From positions 4,130,001 through 4,194,000 of the forward strand of contig NZ_PPFB01000001.1 in the NCBI RefSeq assembly GCF_002899455.1: 64,000 nt of DNA, in the 5' to 3' direction. Shown here piece after piece: positions 18,276 through 26,279 of this stretch. The stretch comes from Streptomyces sp. DH-12. Lineage in GTDB: Bacteria; Actinomycetota; Actinomycetes; Streptomycetales; Streptomycetaceae. Every line of letters starts with the position of its first letter. Position 1 is the stretch's first letter. A program made the position numbers and the translations under genes. The notes under the pieces are model-generated. The model did not search any database. It saw only the letters and a program-made list of their open reading frames with translations, and was not told the origin of the DNA.

Positions 18276-18296
18276 ATATACCCCTGGTGGGTATAT
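18276..18296. promoter_or_regulatory. CsoR operator
   Basis: A perfect inverted repeat, ATATACCC (18276-18283) and GGGTATAT (18289-18296) around CTGGT. It lies 30 bases upstream of csoR. This is the TATACCCC-GGGGTATA-type site known for CsoR, here overlapping the likely promoter. Confidence 0.88.
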
Positions 18297-18431
18297 GTTA
18301 CCGAACGTCGCCGGTCCGGGGACGGCCGGTCCGCGCCAGGGGCCGCTCTCCGTGAGACGCACCCGCCGCCCCCGTACTCATCACTGTGCCTGATGGGCGA
18401 CACTGGGGGGCGGCCGTTATTGGTGGCCGGA

Positions 18432-18448
18432 TGATGCGCCTAGCATCA
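18432..18448 (+). promoter_or_regulatory. Possible -10 box within an inverted repeat before the phosphate transporter
   Basis: TGATGC and GCATCA form a 6-bp inverted repeat around GCCTA. The TAGCAT inside it (18441-18446) could be the -10 box of the DUF47-pit operon. No PHO box is visible upstream, so the operon may be constitutive or controlled by something else. Confidence 0.35.
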
Positions 18449-18483
18449 GCCTGACCGAAACCGACGCATACCGAGGACCCCAC

Positions 18484-19104
18484 GTGCGCTTTCGTCTGAC
18501 CCCCAGGGAGACGAGCTTCTACGACATGTTCGCCGCGTCCGCGGACAACATCGTCACGGGCTCGAAACTCCTGATGGAACTGCTCGGGGCGGACACCTCC
18601 GCCCGGGCCGAGATCGCAGAGCGTATGCGGGCCGCGGAACACGCCGGTGACGATGCCACGCACGCGATCTTCCACCAGTTGAACTCCTCGTTCATCACGC
18701 CGTTCGACCGCGAGGACATCTACGCCCTGGCGTCCTCCCTCGACGACATCATGGACTTCATGGAGGAGGCCGTCGACCTGGTCGTCCTCTACAACGTCGA
18801 GGAGCTGCCCAAGGGCGTCGAGCAGCAGATCGAGGTCCTGGCGCGGGCGGCGGAGCTGACCGCGGAGGCCATGCCGCACCTGCGCACCATGGAGAACCTC
18901 ACCGAGTACTGGATCGAGGTCAACCGGCTGGAGAACCAGGCCGACCAGATCCACCGCAAGCTGCTCGCCCACCTCTTCAACGGCAAGTACGACGCGATCG
19001 AGGTGCTGAAGCTCAAGCAGATCGTGGACGTACTGGAGGAGGCGGCGGACGCCTTCGAGCACGTGGCGAACACGGTGGAGACCATCGCCGTCAAGGAGTC
19101 CTGA
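18484..19104 (+). CDS. DUF47 family Pit accessory protein
   Basis: A 206-residue all-helical protein of the PhoU-like DUF47 family (FYDMFAASADNIVTG, FDREDIYALASSLDDIMDFMEE, RLENQADQIHRKLLAHLF). Members lie beside low-affinity phosphate transporters and are thought to regulate them. It is followed after seven bases by the Pit gene, so the two form an operon. It starts with GTG. Confidence 0.92.
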   Translation: MRFRLTPRETSFYDMFAASADNIVTGSKLLMELLGADTSARAEIAERMRAAEHAGDDATHAIFHQLNSSFITPFDREDIYALASSLDDIMDFMEEAVDLVVLYNVEELPKGVEQQIEVLARAAELTAEAMPHLRTMENLTEYWIEVNRLENQADQIHRKLLAHLFNGKYDAIEVLKLKQIVDVLEEAADAFEHVANTVETIAVKES

Positions 19105-19111
19105 GCACTTC

Positions 19112-20110
19112 ATGGACACCTTCGCTCTGGTCGTGACCATCGGGGTCGCGCTCTTCTTCACCTACACCAACGGCTTCCACGACTCGGCCAACGCGATCGC
19201 CACCTCCGTGTCCACCCGGGCGCTCACGCCCCGGGTGGCGCTCGCGATGGCGGCCGTGATGAACCTCGCCGGTGCGTTCATGGGCTCCGGGGTGGCCAAG
19301 ACCGTCAGTGAGGGGCTGATCGAGACGCCCGAGGGGTCGACGGGGATGGGGATCCTCTTCGCCGCGCTGGTGGGCGCCATCACCTGGAACCTGATCACCT
19401 GGTACTTCGGTCTGCCCTCGTCGTCGTCCCACGCCCTGTTCGGCGGCATGGTGGGCGCCGCGCTGGCCGGCGGGACGACCGTCTACTGGCACGGCGTCGT
19501 CGACAAGATCGTCATTCCGATGTTCGTGTCGCCCGTGGTCGGTCTGATCGCCGGTTACCTGGTGATGACCGCGATCATGTGGATCTTCCGGCGGGCCAAC
19601 CCGCACAAGGCCAAGCGCGGCTTCCGCATCGCCCAGACGGTGTCCGCGGCCGGCATGGCCCTGGGCCACGGACTCCAGGACGCCCAGAAGACGATGGGCA
19701 TCGTGGTGATGGCCCTGGTCATCGCCGACGTCGAGGACTACGGCGACCCGATCCCGGTGTGGGTGAAGATCGCCTGTGCCGTGATGCTGTCCCTCGGCAC
19801 CTACGCGGGCGGCTGGCGCATCATGCGCACCCTGGGCCGGAAGATCATCGAGCTGGACCCGCCGCAGGGTTTCGCCGCCGAGACCACCGGCGCCTCGATC
19901 ATGTTCGGCTCGGCGTTCATCTTCCACGCGCCGATCTCCACCACCCACGTGATCACCTCCGCGATCATGGGCGTGGGCGCCACCAAGCGGGTCAACGCCG
20001 TGCGCTGGGGCGTCGCGAAGAACATCGTCCTGGGCTGGTTCATCACCATGCCGGCCGCCGCCCTGGTGGCCGCGGCCTGTTTCGGACTGGTGCATCTGAT
20101 CGCGCTGTAG
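19112..20110 (+). CDS. pit: Low-affinity inorganic phosphate transporter
   Basis: A 332-residue PiT-family permease with about nine membrane helices and the two duplicated PiT signatures: FTYTNGFHDSANAIATSV near the N-terminus and GHGLQDAQKT in the second half. It imports metal-phosphate using the proton gradient. AAGGAG lies at the end of the preceding DUF47 gene. A strong terminator follows and separates it from the convergent pst operon. Confidence 0.95.
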   Translation: MDTFALVVTIGVALFFTYTNGFHDSANAIATSVSTRALTPRVALAMAAVMNLAGAFMGSGVAKTVSEGLIETPEGSTGMGILFAALVGAITWNLITWYFGLPSSSSHALFGGMVGAALAGGTTVYWHGVVDKIVIPMFVSPVVGLIAGYLVMTAIMWIFRRANPHKAKRGFRIAQTVSAAGMALGHGLQDAQKTMGIVVMALVIADVEDYGDPIPVWVKIACAVMLSLGTYAGGWRIMRTLGRKIIELDPPQGFAAETTGASIMFGSAFIFHAPISTTHVITSAIMGVGATKRVNAVRWGVAKNIVLGWFITMPAAALVAAACFGLVHLIAL

Positions 20111-20161
20111 CCGAGGACCGCGTACGGCGGCACGCCGGGGTCCCTGTACGCCAAGCACGCA

Positions 20162-20198
20162 GAAGGGCCCGCCCCCGTCGAGTGGGGGCGGGCCCTTC
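20162..20198. terminator. Bidirectional terminator between pit and pstB
   Basis: The stem GAAGGGCCCGCCCCC pairs with GGGGGCGGGCCCTTC around a short loop. It sits between the two convergent operons. Confidence 0.88.
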
Positions 20199-20242
20199 GT
20201 ACCTCGCGGTGGCACCGCCATGCAGCACCGCGAGGGGACCGG

Positions 20243-21019
<777 letters not shown>

Positions 21020-21068
21020 GTGAATCACTGCTTCTTTCGGGTCGCTGACGGAATACGTCCTGGCCGCG

Positions 21069-22130
21069 TCAGCGACCGGTGTTCGGGGCCTTCCAGCGGG
21101 CGATGCCGCGGGCCACCAGGTTGAGGATCATGATGAACGCGATGAGCGTCAGGGCCGCCGCCCAGGCGCGGTCGTAGGGCGCGCCGTATCCGCCGCTGTT
21201 GGTGTACTGCAGGTAGATGTACATCGGCAGCGACGCCTGCGGGTCCTGGAACGGGTTGGTGTTGATGAAGTTCGTGACCCAGACCAGCAGCAGCACGGGG
21301 GCGGTCTCACCGGTGATGCGGGCGATCGCGAGCATCACGCCCGTGATGATGCCGCCGATCGACGTCGGCAGGACCACCTTGAGGATGGTGCGCCACTTCG
21401 GCACGCCGAGCGCCAGCGACGCCTCGCGCAGCTCGTTCGGGACGAGCTTGAGCATCTCCTCGGTGGAGCGGACGACCACCGGGATCATCAGGATCGACAG
21501 GGCCATCGAGCCGGCGAAGCCGGAGGGGCCCATGTCCAGCATCAGGATCCACACACTGAGGACGAACAGACCCGCGACGATGGACGGGATGCCCGTCATG
21601 ACGTCGACGAAGAAGGTGACGGCCTTGGCGAGCCTGCCGCGCCCGTACTCGACCAGGTAGATCGCGGTGAGCACGCCGACCGGCACGGAGATCAGGGTGG
21701 CGAGGCCGACCTGCTCCAGCGTGCCGATGATGGCGTGGTAGATGCCGCCGCCGGGCTCGGTGTCGGCGACCACGCCCATGGAGTGGGTGAGGAAGTAGCC
21801 GTCGAGGACCTTGACGCCGCGCTTGACGGTCTCCCAGACGAGGGAGGCGAGCGGGATGACGGCCAGGAGGAAGGCGACCCACACCAGGCTGGTCGCGGTG
21901 CGGTCCTTGGCCTGGCGGCGGCCCTCGACCTTCGCGGAGACGGCGTAGGAGCCGCCGACGAACAGGGCGGCCGCGATCAGGGCCCACTGGATGCTGCTGT
22001 CCAGGCCGGCCACGGCGCTGATGCCGAGGCCCGCGGCGACGGAGCCCGCGGCGACCGCCCAGGCGAACCACTTGGGCAGGGTCGCGCCGCGCAGGGAGCT
22101 GCGCTTGGGGGAAAGGGTTGCGTGGCTCAT
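21069..22130 (-). CDS. pstA: Phosphate ABC transporter permease PstA
   Basis: A 353-residue permease with six to eight helices and the transporter loop (EASLALGVPKWRTILKVVLPTSIGGIITG). The N-terminal ~100 residues carry two extra hydrophobic segments that vary among actinobacteria. The start overlaps the pstC stop by ATGA. Confidence 0.93.
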   Translation of the reverse strand: MSHATLSPKRSSLRGATLPKWFAWAVAAGSVAAGLGISAVAGLDSSIQWALIAAALFVGGSYAVSAKVEGRRQAKDRTATSLVWVAFLLAVIPLASLVWETVKRGVKVLDGYFLTHSMGVVADTEPGGGIYHAIIGTLEQVGLATLISVPVGVLTAIYLVEYGRGRLAKAVTFFVDVMTGIPSIVAGLFVLSVWILMLDMGPSGFAGSMALSILMIPVVVRSTEEMLKLVPNELREASLALGVPKWRTILKVVLPTSIGGIITGVMLAIARITGETAPVLLLVWVTNFINTNPFQDPQASLPMYIYLQYTNSGGYGAPYDRAWAAALTLIAFIMILNLVARGIARWKAPNTGR

Positions 22131-23131
22131 GCGTTGGCCCCCGAGTACTCCTTGCGGCGGGCGATGATCAGGCGGGCCGCGCCGTTGACCAGCAGCGTGA
22201 TGACGAAGAGGACCAGACCGGAGGCGATCAGGGCGTCCCGGCCCATCTCGGTGGCCTCGTTGAACTTGCTGGCGATGTTCTGGGCGAAGGTGCCGCCGCC
22301 CGTGTCGAGCAGGCTGGCGTTGATGTCGAAGCTCGAGGAGAGCACCATGGCCACGGCCATCGTCTCGCCGAGCGCGCGGCCGAGGCCGAGCATCGAGGCG
22401 GAGATGACGCCGGAGCGGCCGAAGGGCAGCACCGACATGCGGATGACCTCCCAGCGCGTGGCGCCGAGGGCCAGGGCCGCCTCCTCGTGCATCCGCGGGA
22501 CCTGCCGGAAGACCTCGCGGCTCACGTTGGTGATGATCGGCAGGATCATGATGGCGAGCAGGATGCCGACGGTGAACAGCGAGCGCGGGGCGCCGTCGTT
22601 CCACTCGAAGATGCCGGTCCAGCCGAGGTAGTCGTCCAGCCAGCCGTAGAGGCCTTCCAGGTGCGGCACGAGGACGAGGGCGCCCCACAGGCCGTAGACG
22701 ATGGACGGGACGGCGGCGAGCAGGTCGATCACGTACGCGATGGGGCCGCCGAGGCGGCGCGGGGCGTAGTGCGTGATGAACAGGGCGATGCCCACCGCGA
22801 TCGGGACCGCGATGACCATGGCGATGACCGACGACACGACGGTGCCGAAGGCCAGGACCGCGATGCCGAACTCCGGCGGGATGCCGCTGGGGTTCCACTC
22901 GAAGGTCGTGAAGAAGTTCGCCTCGTTCTTGCTGATGGCTATGGAGGCGCGGTAGGTCAGGAAGGCCGCGATGGCGGCCATGATGACCAGGACGAAGATG
23001 CCGGATCCGCGGGAGAACCCGAGGAAGATCCGGTCACCGGGGCGGGTGGCACCGCGCGCGGCGCGCTTGTCCTGGGGCGCGGCCGGGCCGGGTGCGGGGG
23101 GTGCGGTGGGTTGCTGTGTCGTGATGTCCAT
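22127..23131 (-). CDS. pstC: Phosphate ABC transporter permease PstC
   Basis: A 334-residue permease. A Pro/Ala-rich cytoplasmic N-terminus (about 1-40) is followed by six helices and the EAA-like loop (EEAALALGATRWEVIRMSVLPFGRSGVIS). GGAG lies six bases before ATG 23131, which fixes the start; the frame is open further upstream but lacks a site. Confidence 0.93.
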   Translation of the reverse strand: MDITTQQPTAPPAPGPAAPQDKRAARGATRPGDRIFLGFSRGSGIFVLVIMAAIAAFLTYRASIAISKNEANFFTTFEWNPSGIPPEFGIAVLAFGTVVSSVIAMVIAVPIAVGIALFITHYAPRRLGGPIAYVIDLLAAVPSIVYGLWGALVLVPHLEGLYGWLDDYLGWTGIFEWNDGAPRSLFTVGILLAIMILPIITNVSREVFRQVPRMHEEAALALGATRWEVIRMSVLPFGRSGVISASMLGLGRALGETMAVAMVLSSSFDINASLLDTGGGTFAQNIASKFNEATEMGRDALIASGLVLFVITLLVNGAARLIIARRKEYSGANA

Positions 23132-23221
23132 CGGGTTCTCCGGTCTGCGGAGCCGCCGGGGCGGACGGCTCGGTAGGAGCCGTCCGGGGGCCGGGGGCTC
23201 CTGATGGCGGTGCACCGGACG

Positions 23222-23257
23222 GTGCGGACCGGCCCCCGGACGGGGGCCGGTCCGCAC
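23222..23257 (-). terminator. Intra-operon terminator/attenuator after pstS
   Basis: A perfect 16-bp stem (GTGCGGACCGGCCCCC with its complement) and a 4-base loop lie eight bases after the pstS stop and about 90 bases before pstC. It probably lowers transcription into pstCAB, so that the binding protein is made in excess, and may protect the pstS 3' end. Confidence 0.8.
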
Positions 23258-23264
23258 ACTCGGG

Positions 23265-24392
23265 TCAGCTCAGGCCCGAGATGGTCTCGCGGACCTTGGT
23301 GATGATCTCCTTGGGCATCGGGGCGTAGCCCGCGTCGGCCAGCAGGGCCTGGCCGTCCTCAGAGGCCATGTAGTTCAGGAAGGACTTGGTGGCGGGCAGG
23401 GTCTCCGCCTTGTTGCCCTTGTCGCAGACGATCTCGTACGTCACCAGGACGATCGGGTAGGCGCCCTCGGCGGACGGGGTGTAGTCCAGCTCCAGCGCGA
23501 GGTCCTTGCCGGTGCCGACGACCTTGGCGGCGCCGATGGCGGCGGTGGCGTTCTCGACGGTGGCCGCGACCGGCTCGGCGGCCTCGGTCTTGATGGAGAC
23601 CGTGCTCATGCCGTCCTTGGCGTAGGACAGCTCCATGTAGGAGATCGCGCCGGAGGTCTGCTTGACCTGCTGGGCGACACCGGAGGAGCCCTGCGCGGAC
23701 TGGCCGCCCTTGGCCTCCCACGCCTTGCTCGGCTCGTAGGTCCAGTCCTTGGGAGCGGCTTCCTTGAGGTACGTGGTGAAGTTGTCCGTGGTGCCGGACT
23801 CGTCCGAGCGGTGGAAGGCCTGGATCTTCAGGTCGGGAAGCTTGGCGTCGGGGTTGAGCTTGGCGATCGCCTCGTCGTTCCAGTTCGTGATCTTGCTGTC
23901 GAAGATCTTGGCGAGGGTCGACGCGTCCAGGACCAGGTTGTCGACGCCCGGGACGTTGTAGCCGACGGCGATCGGGCCGCCGACCATGGGCAGGTCGATG
24001 CCCTGGCCGTCCTTGCAGATCTTCTTGGACTGCTCGATCTCCTCGGCCTCCAGCGCGGAGTCCGAGCCGGCGAACGCGGTCTGCCCCTGGAGGAACGCGG
24101 TGATGCCGGCGCCCGAACCGGTCGGGTTGTAGTTGACCTGAACGTCCTTGCACGCCGCGGAGTACTGCTTGACCCAGGCGTCGATGGCGTTCTTCTGGGC
24201 GGAAGAGCCGGAGGCCTGCAGCTGGCCCTTGGCGTCGCCGCAGTCGATGTTGCCGGCCTGCGCGGTCGCCGAGGCGCCGCCGCCGTCGCTGTTGCCGGTG
24301 TCGTCGGAGCCGCACGCCGTGAGGGCCAGGGCGCCGGAGACGGCGAGAGCACCGAGAGCGAGGGCCCGCCGGTTCATGCGCTGAAGCTTCAC
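23265..24392 (-). CDS. pstS: Phosphate-binding lipoprotein PstS
   Basis: A 375-residue periplasmic-type phosphate-binding protein anchored as a lipoprotein: signal peptide, then lipobox LTAC with C27 as the modified residue. Binding-site segments SGSSAQKNAI, GSGAGITAFLQG, GSDSALEAEE and HRSDESGTTDNFT are all present. The GTG start has GGAAGGAAC upstream. Expression is expected under phosphate starvation from the PHO-box promoter upstream. Confidence 0.96.
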   Translation of the reverse strand: MKLQRMNRRALALGALAVSGALALTACGSDDTGNSDGGGASATAQAGNIDCGDAKGQLQASGSSAQKNAIDAWVKQYSAACKDVQVNYNPTGSGAGITAFLQGQTAFAGSDSALEAEEIEQSKKICKDGQGIDLPMVGGPIAVGYNVPGVDNLVLDASTLAKIFDSKITNWNDEAIAKLNPDAKLPDLKIQAFHRSDESGTTDNFTTYLKEAAPKDWTYEPSKAWEAKGGQSAQGSSGVAQQVKQTSGAISYMELSYAKDGMSTVSIKTEAAEPVAATVENATAAIGAAKVVGTGKDLALELDYTPSAEGAYPIVLVTYEIVCDKGNKAETLPATKSFLNYMASEDGQALLADAGYAPMPKEIITKVRETISGLS

Positions 24393-24507
24393 TTTTGTTC
24401 CTTCCAGTGGCCGCCGTCCTGAATTCGGCGGCGTGCGAAGTGTGGGTGAGGCGGCCGCCTCGTCCTGTAAGGGTTCGTGTCCGGGCGATCCGCACCGCGT
24501 AAGGCCG

Positions 24508-24562
24508 AAATTAGGCAGAACAGGTGAAGCGGTCGATGGACGCACATGAACGAGGGGTGAAC
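24508..24562 (-). promoter_or_regulatory. PHO box and -10 of the pst operon
   Basis: Four successive 11-base units read on the minus strand from 24562: GTTCACCCCTC, GTTCATGTGCG, TCCATCGACCG, CTTCACCTGTT. The first, second and fourth match the Streptomyces PhoP direct-repeat unit GTTCACC. Five bases later comes TAATTT (24513-24508), a -10 box. PhoP bound here would act in place of a -35. The leader to pstS is about 110 bases. Confidence 0.9.
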
Positions 24563-24601
24563 CCCTGTGGACGGTGCGGTGAGGCCGTGGAGCGGGCGCT
24601 C

Positions 24602-25042
24602 TCAGCCGGCCGGGCGGAGGGTGGCGAGGAGGGCGTCCACCAGGCCGGCGTCCATCGGCGAGGTGAGGTGGCGGCGGGCGGCGTCCGGAGGGAGCCACAG
24701 GATCCGGTCGACCTCGTCACCGGGCGTGAACGTGCCGGAGACGGCCTCGGCCGCCCAGTAGCGGACCCGCTTCGGGCGGCCGTGCGCGAGGTAGCGGGTG
24801 CTGGGCAGCTCGGCGGCCGGCACGGCGGTGTGCCCGGTCTCCTCGGCGACCTCGCGCAGGGCGCCGGCGAGCGGGTCCTCGCCGTGCTTCAGCTTGCCCT
24901 TGGGCCAGGACCAGTCGTCGTACCTGGGCCGGTGGACCAGGCACAGCTCCAGCTCACCGGTGACGGGCGAGCGGCGCCACAGGACGCAGCCGGCGGCCTC
25001 GACGGTGAGGGCGCCGCTCCGGGCGGGTCGGGGGGTGCGCAC
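24602..25042 (-). CDS. Nudix hydrolase (MutT-like)
   Basis: A 146-residue Nudix protein. The box reads GKLKHGEDPLAGALREVAEETG, matching GX5EX7REUXEEXGU in spacing. It hydrolyses a nucleoside diphosphate linked to another group; the true substrate is unknown. AGGAGG lies six bases before the GTG start. It follows the CHAD gene by 37 bases and may be part of the ppk-CHAD-Nudix unit. Confidence 0.9.
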   Translation of the reverse strand: MRTPRPARSGALTVEAAGCVLWRRSPVTGELELCLVHRPRYDDWSWPKGKLKHGEDPLAGALREVAEETGHTAVPAAELPSTRYLAHGRPKRVRYWAAEAVSGTFTPGDEVDRILWLPPDAARRHLTSPMDAGLVDALLATLRPAG

Positions 25043-25079
25043 CGGGTGCCTCCTCGATTCCGTACGGCTACGGCTACGG

Positions 25080-26279
25080 CTACGGCGTGCCGGCGGCCGG
25101 CTTCTGCCAGGCGCGCTGGAACGCGTACCGCGCCGCCTCCACCTCATGCCGCTGGTCGGCGTGGAGCACGCCCAGCGCGTACGCCGTGGCCGGGGCGATC
25201 CGCGGCGTGCGGGCCGCCTGCGCGGCGGCGGCCGCGGCCTCGGCGGCGTCACGGTGCCGGTCCAGCGCCTCGCCGGCGGCGCGCAGCCGGGGGTCGTCGC
25301 CCGCGGCCGGGTCCAGGGCCTCGCGGGCGTAGCGGTGCAGGCGGAGCAGGAGCCGCACCTGGTGCCAGGGGGTGTCCTGCGGGTGCGGGGCGGAGTCCGG
25401 GGACAGGCCGTGCGCCAGCGCCTCGGCGTTGTACGGGCTGCCCGCGGTGAGCAGGGGCAGTGCGGCGACGGCGTCCGCGAGCCGCTCCCGCGCCGCGTCC
25501 GCCAGCGGGCGCAGGTCGGCGCCCTCGGCCGCCGGCGCCAGCGGTACCTCGCTGGCCAGCACGGCCACCTGATCGGCCACGGCGTGGAACCGGGCCGACT
25601 CGAGCGCCCGCAACGCGGTCGAGTGCGCCCGCGTCCGCGCGAGCGTGAGCTGCCGGTCCAGCAGGGCCCCGGCCTTGGCGGCGCCTAAGGTGAGGGGGCC
25701 CCGGTCGGCGGCGGGGCGGGAGGAGCGGGGGCCGGCAGGAGGGGGAGTCTCCTCCGTGCGCCGGTCGGCGGCGCGGCGGCCGTCCGGGGCCGGGACGGTG
25801 GCGATCACGGTGCCGGTGGTGGCGCGGCGGGCCGCGGCGGGGCGGGGCACGCCGGGCGGGGCGCCGTCGGCGGGCGCGGGCACGTCGGGGACGCGGGACG
25901 CGAGCCGGGCGCCGGGCGGGGGGTCCGGGGCCGCGGGGCCCGAGAGGCGGTGGAGGGCCTGGAGGAGGCGGTCGAGGCGGTTCGCGCACGCGTCCTCCAG
26001 GGACAGGGTCCCGGAGACCCAGGCCAGTTCGGGGCCCAGGGCCTGGGACCAGACGGGGTCCAGGACCGGCTGGAAGGTGTACAGCCCGGCGCTGATGCGG
26101 CGGGCCGCGCGCCTCAGGGCGCGGGCCGCCTCGGCGGAGTCCTCCGACGCCGCGCCCGCACCGGACTCCCGGTGGAGGCGCAGCGCGCGGAGGAACTCGG
26201 TCGCTCTCTCCCGCAGGTGGCGGGCCAGGACGTCCGCCGGTACCGGACCGGCCGTCGGGTCATGGGGCTGCTGTGCCAC
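25080..26279 (-). CDS. CHAD domain protein
   Basis: A 399-residue, Ala- and Arg-rich, mostly helical protein. The N-terminal half (VLARHLRERATEFLRALRLH, ARALRRAARRISAGLYTFQPVL) has the pattern of conserved histidines and basic residues of CHAD domains, which bind polyphosphate. A proline-rich linker (about 135-205) separates a second helical half. GTG 26279 has GGAGG seven bases upstream and overlaps ppk by 20 bases. Coupling to polyphosphate kinase fits a role at polyphosphate granules. Confidence 0.85.
   Translation of the reverse strand: MAQQPHDPTAGPVPADVLARHLRERATEFLRALRLHRESGAGAASEDSAEAARALRRAARRISAGLYTFQPVLDPVWSQALGPELAWVSGTLSLEDACANRLDRLLQALHRLSGPAAPDPPPGARLASRVPDVPAPADGAPPGVPRPAAARRATTGTVIATVPAPDGRRAADRRTEETPPPAGPRSSRPAADRGPLTLGAAKAGALLDRQLTLARTRAHSTALRALESARFHAVADQVAVLASEVPLAPAAEGADLRPLADAARERLADAVAALPLLTAGSPYNAEALAHGLSPDSAPHPQDTPWHQVRLLLRLHRYAREALDPAAGDDPRLRAAGEALDRHRDAAEAAAAAAQAARTPRIAPATAYALGVLHADQRHEVEAARYAFQRAWQKPAAGTP

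Noticed and set aside
18300..18483. PHO box before the DUF47-pit operon
   Set aside because: No GTTCACC-like 11-base repeats were found on either strand; only a short dyad over the possible -10 box.
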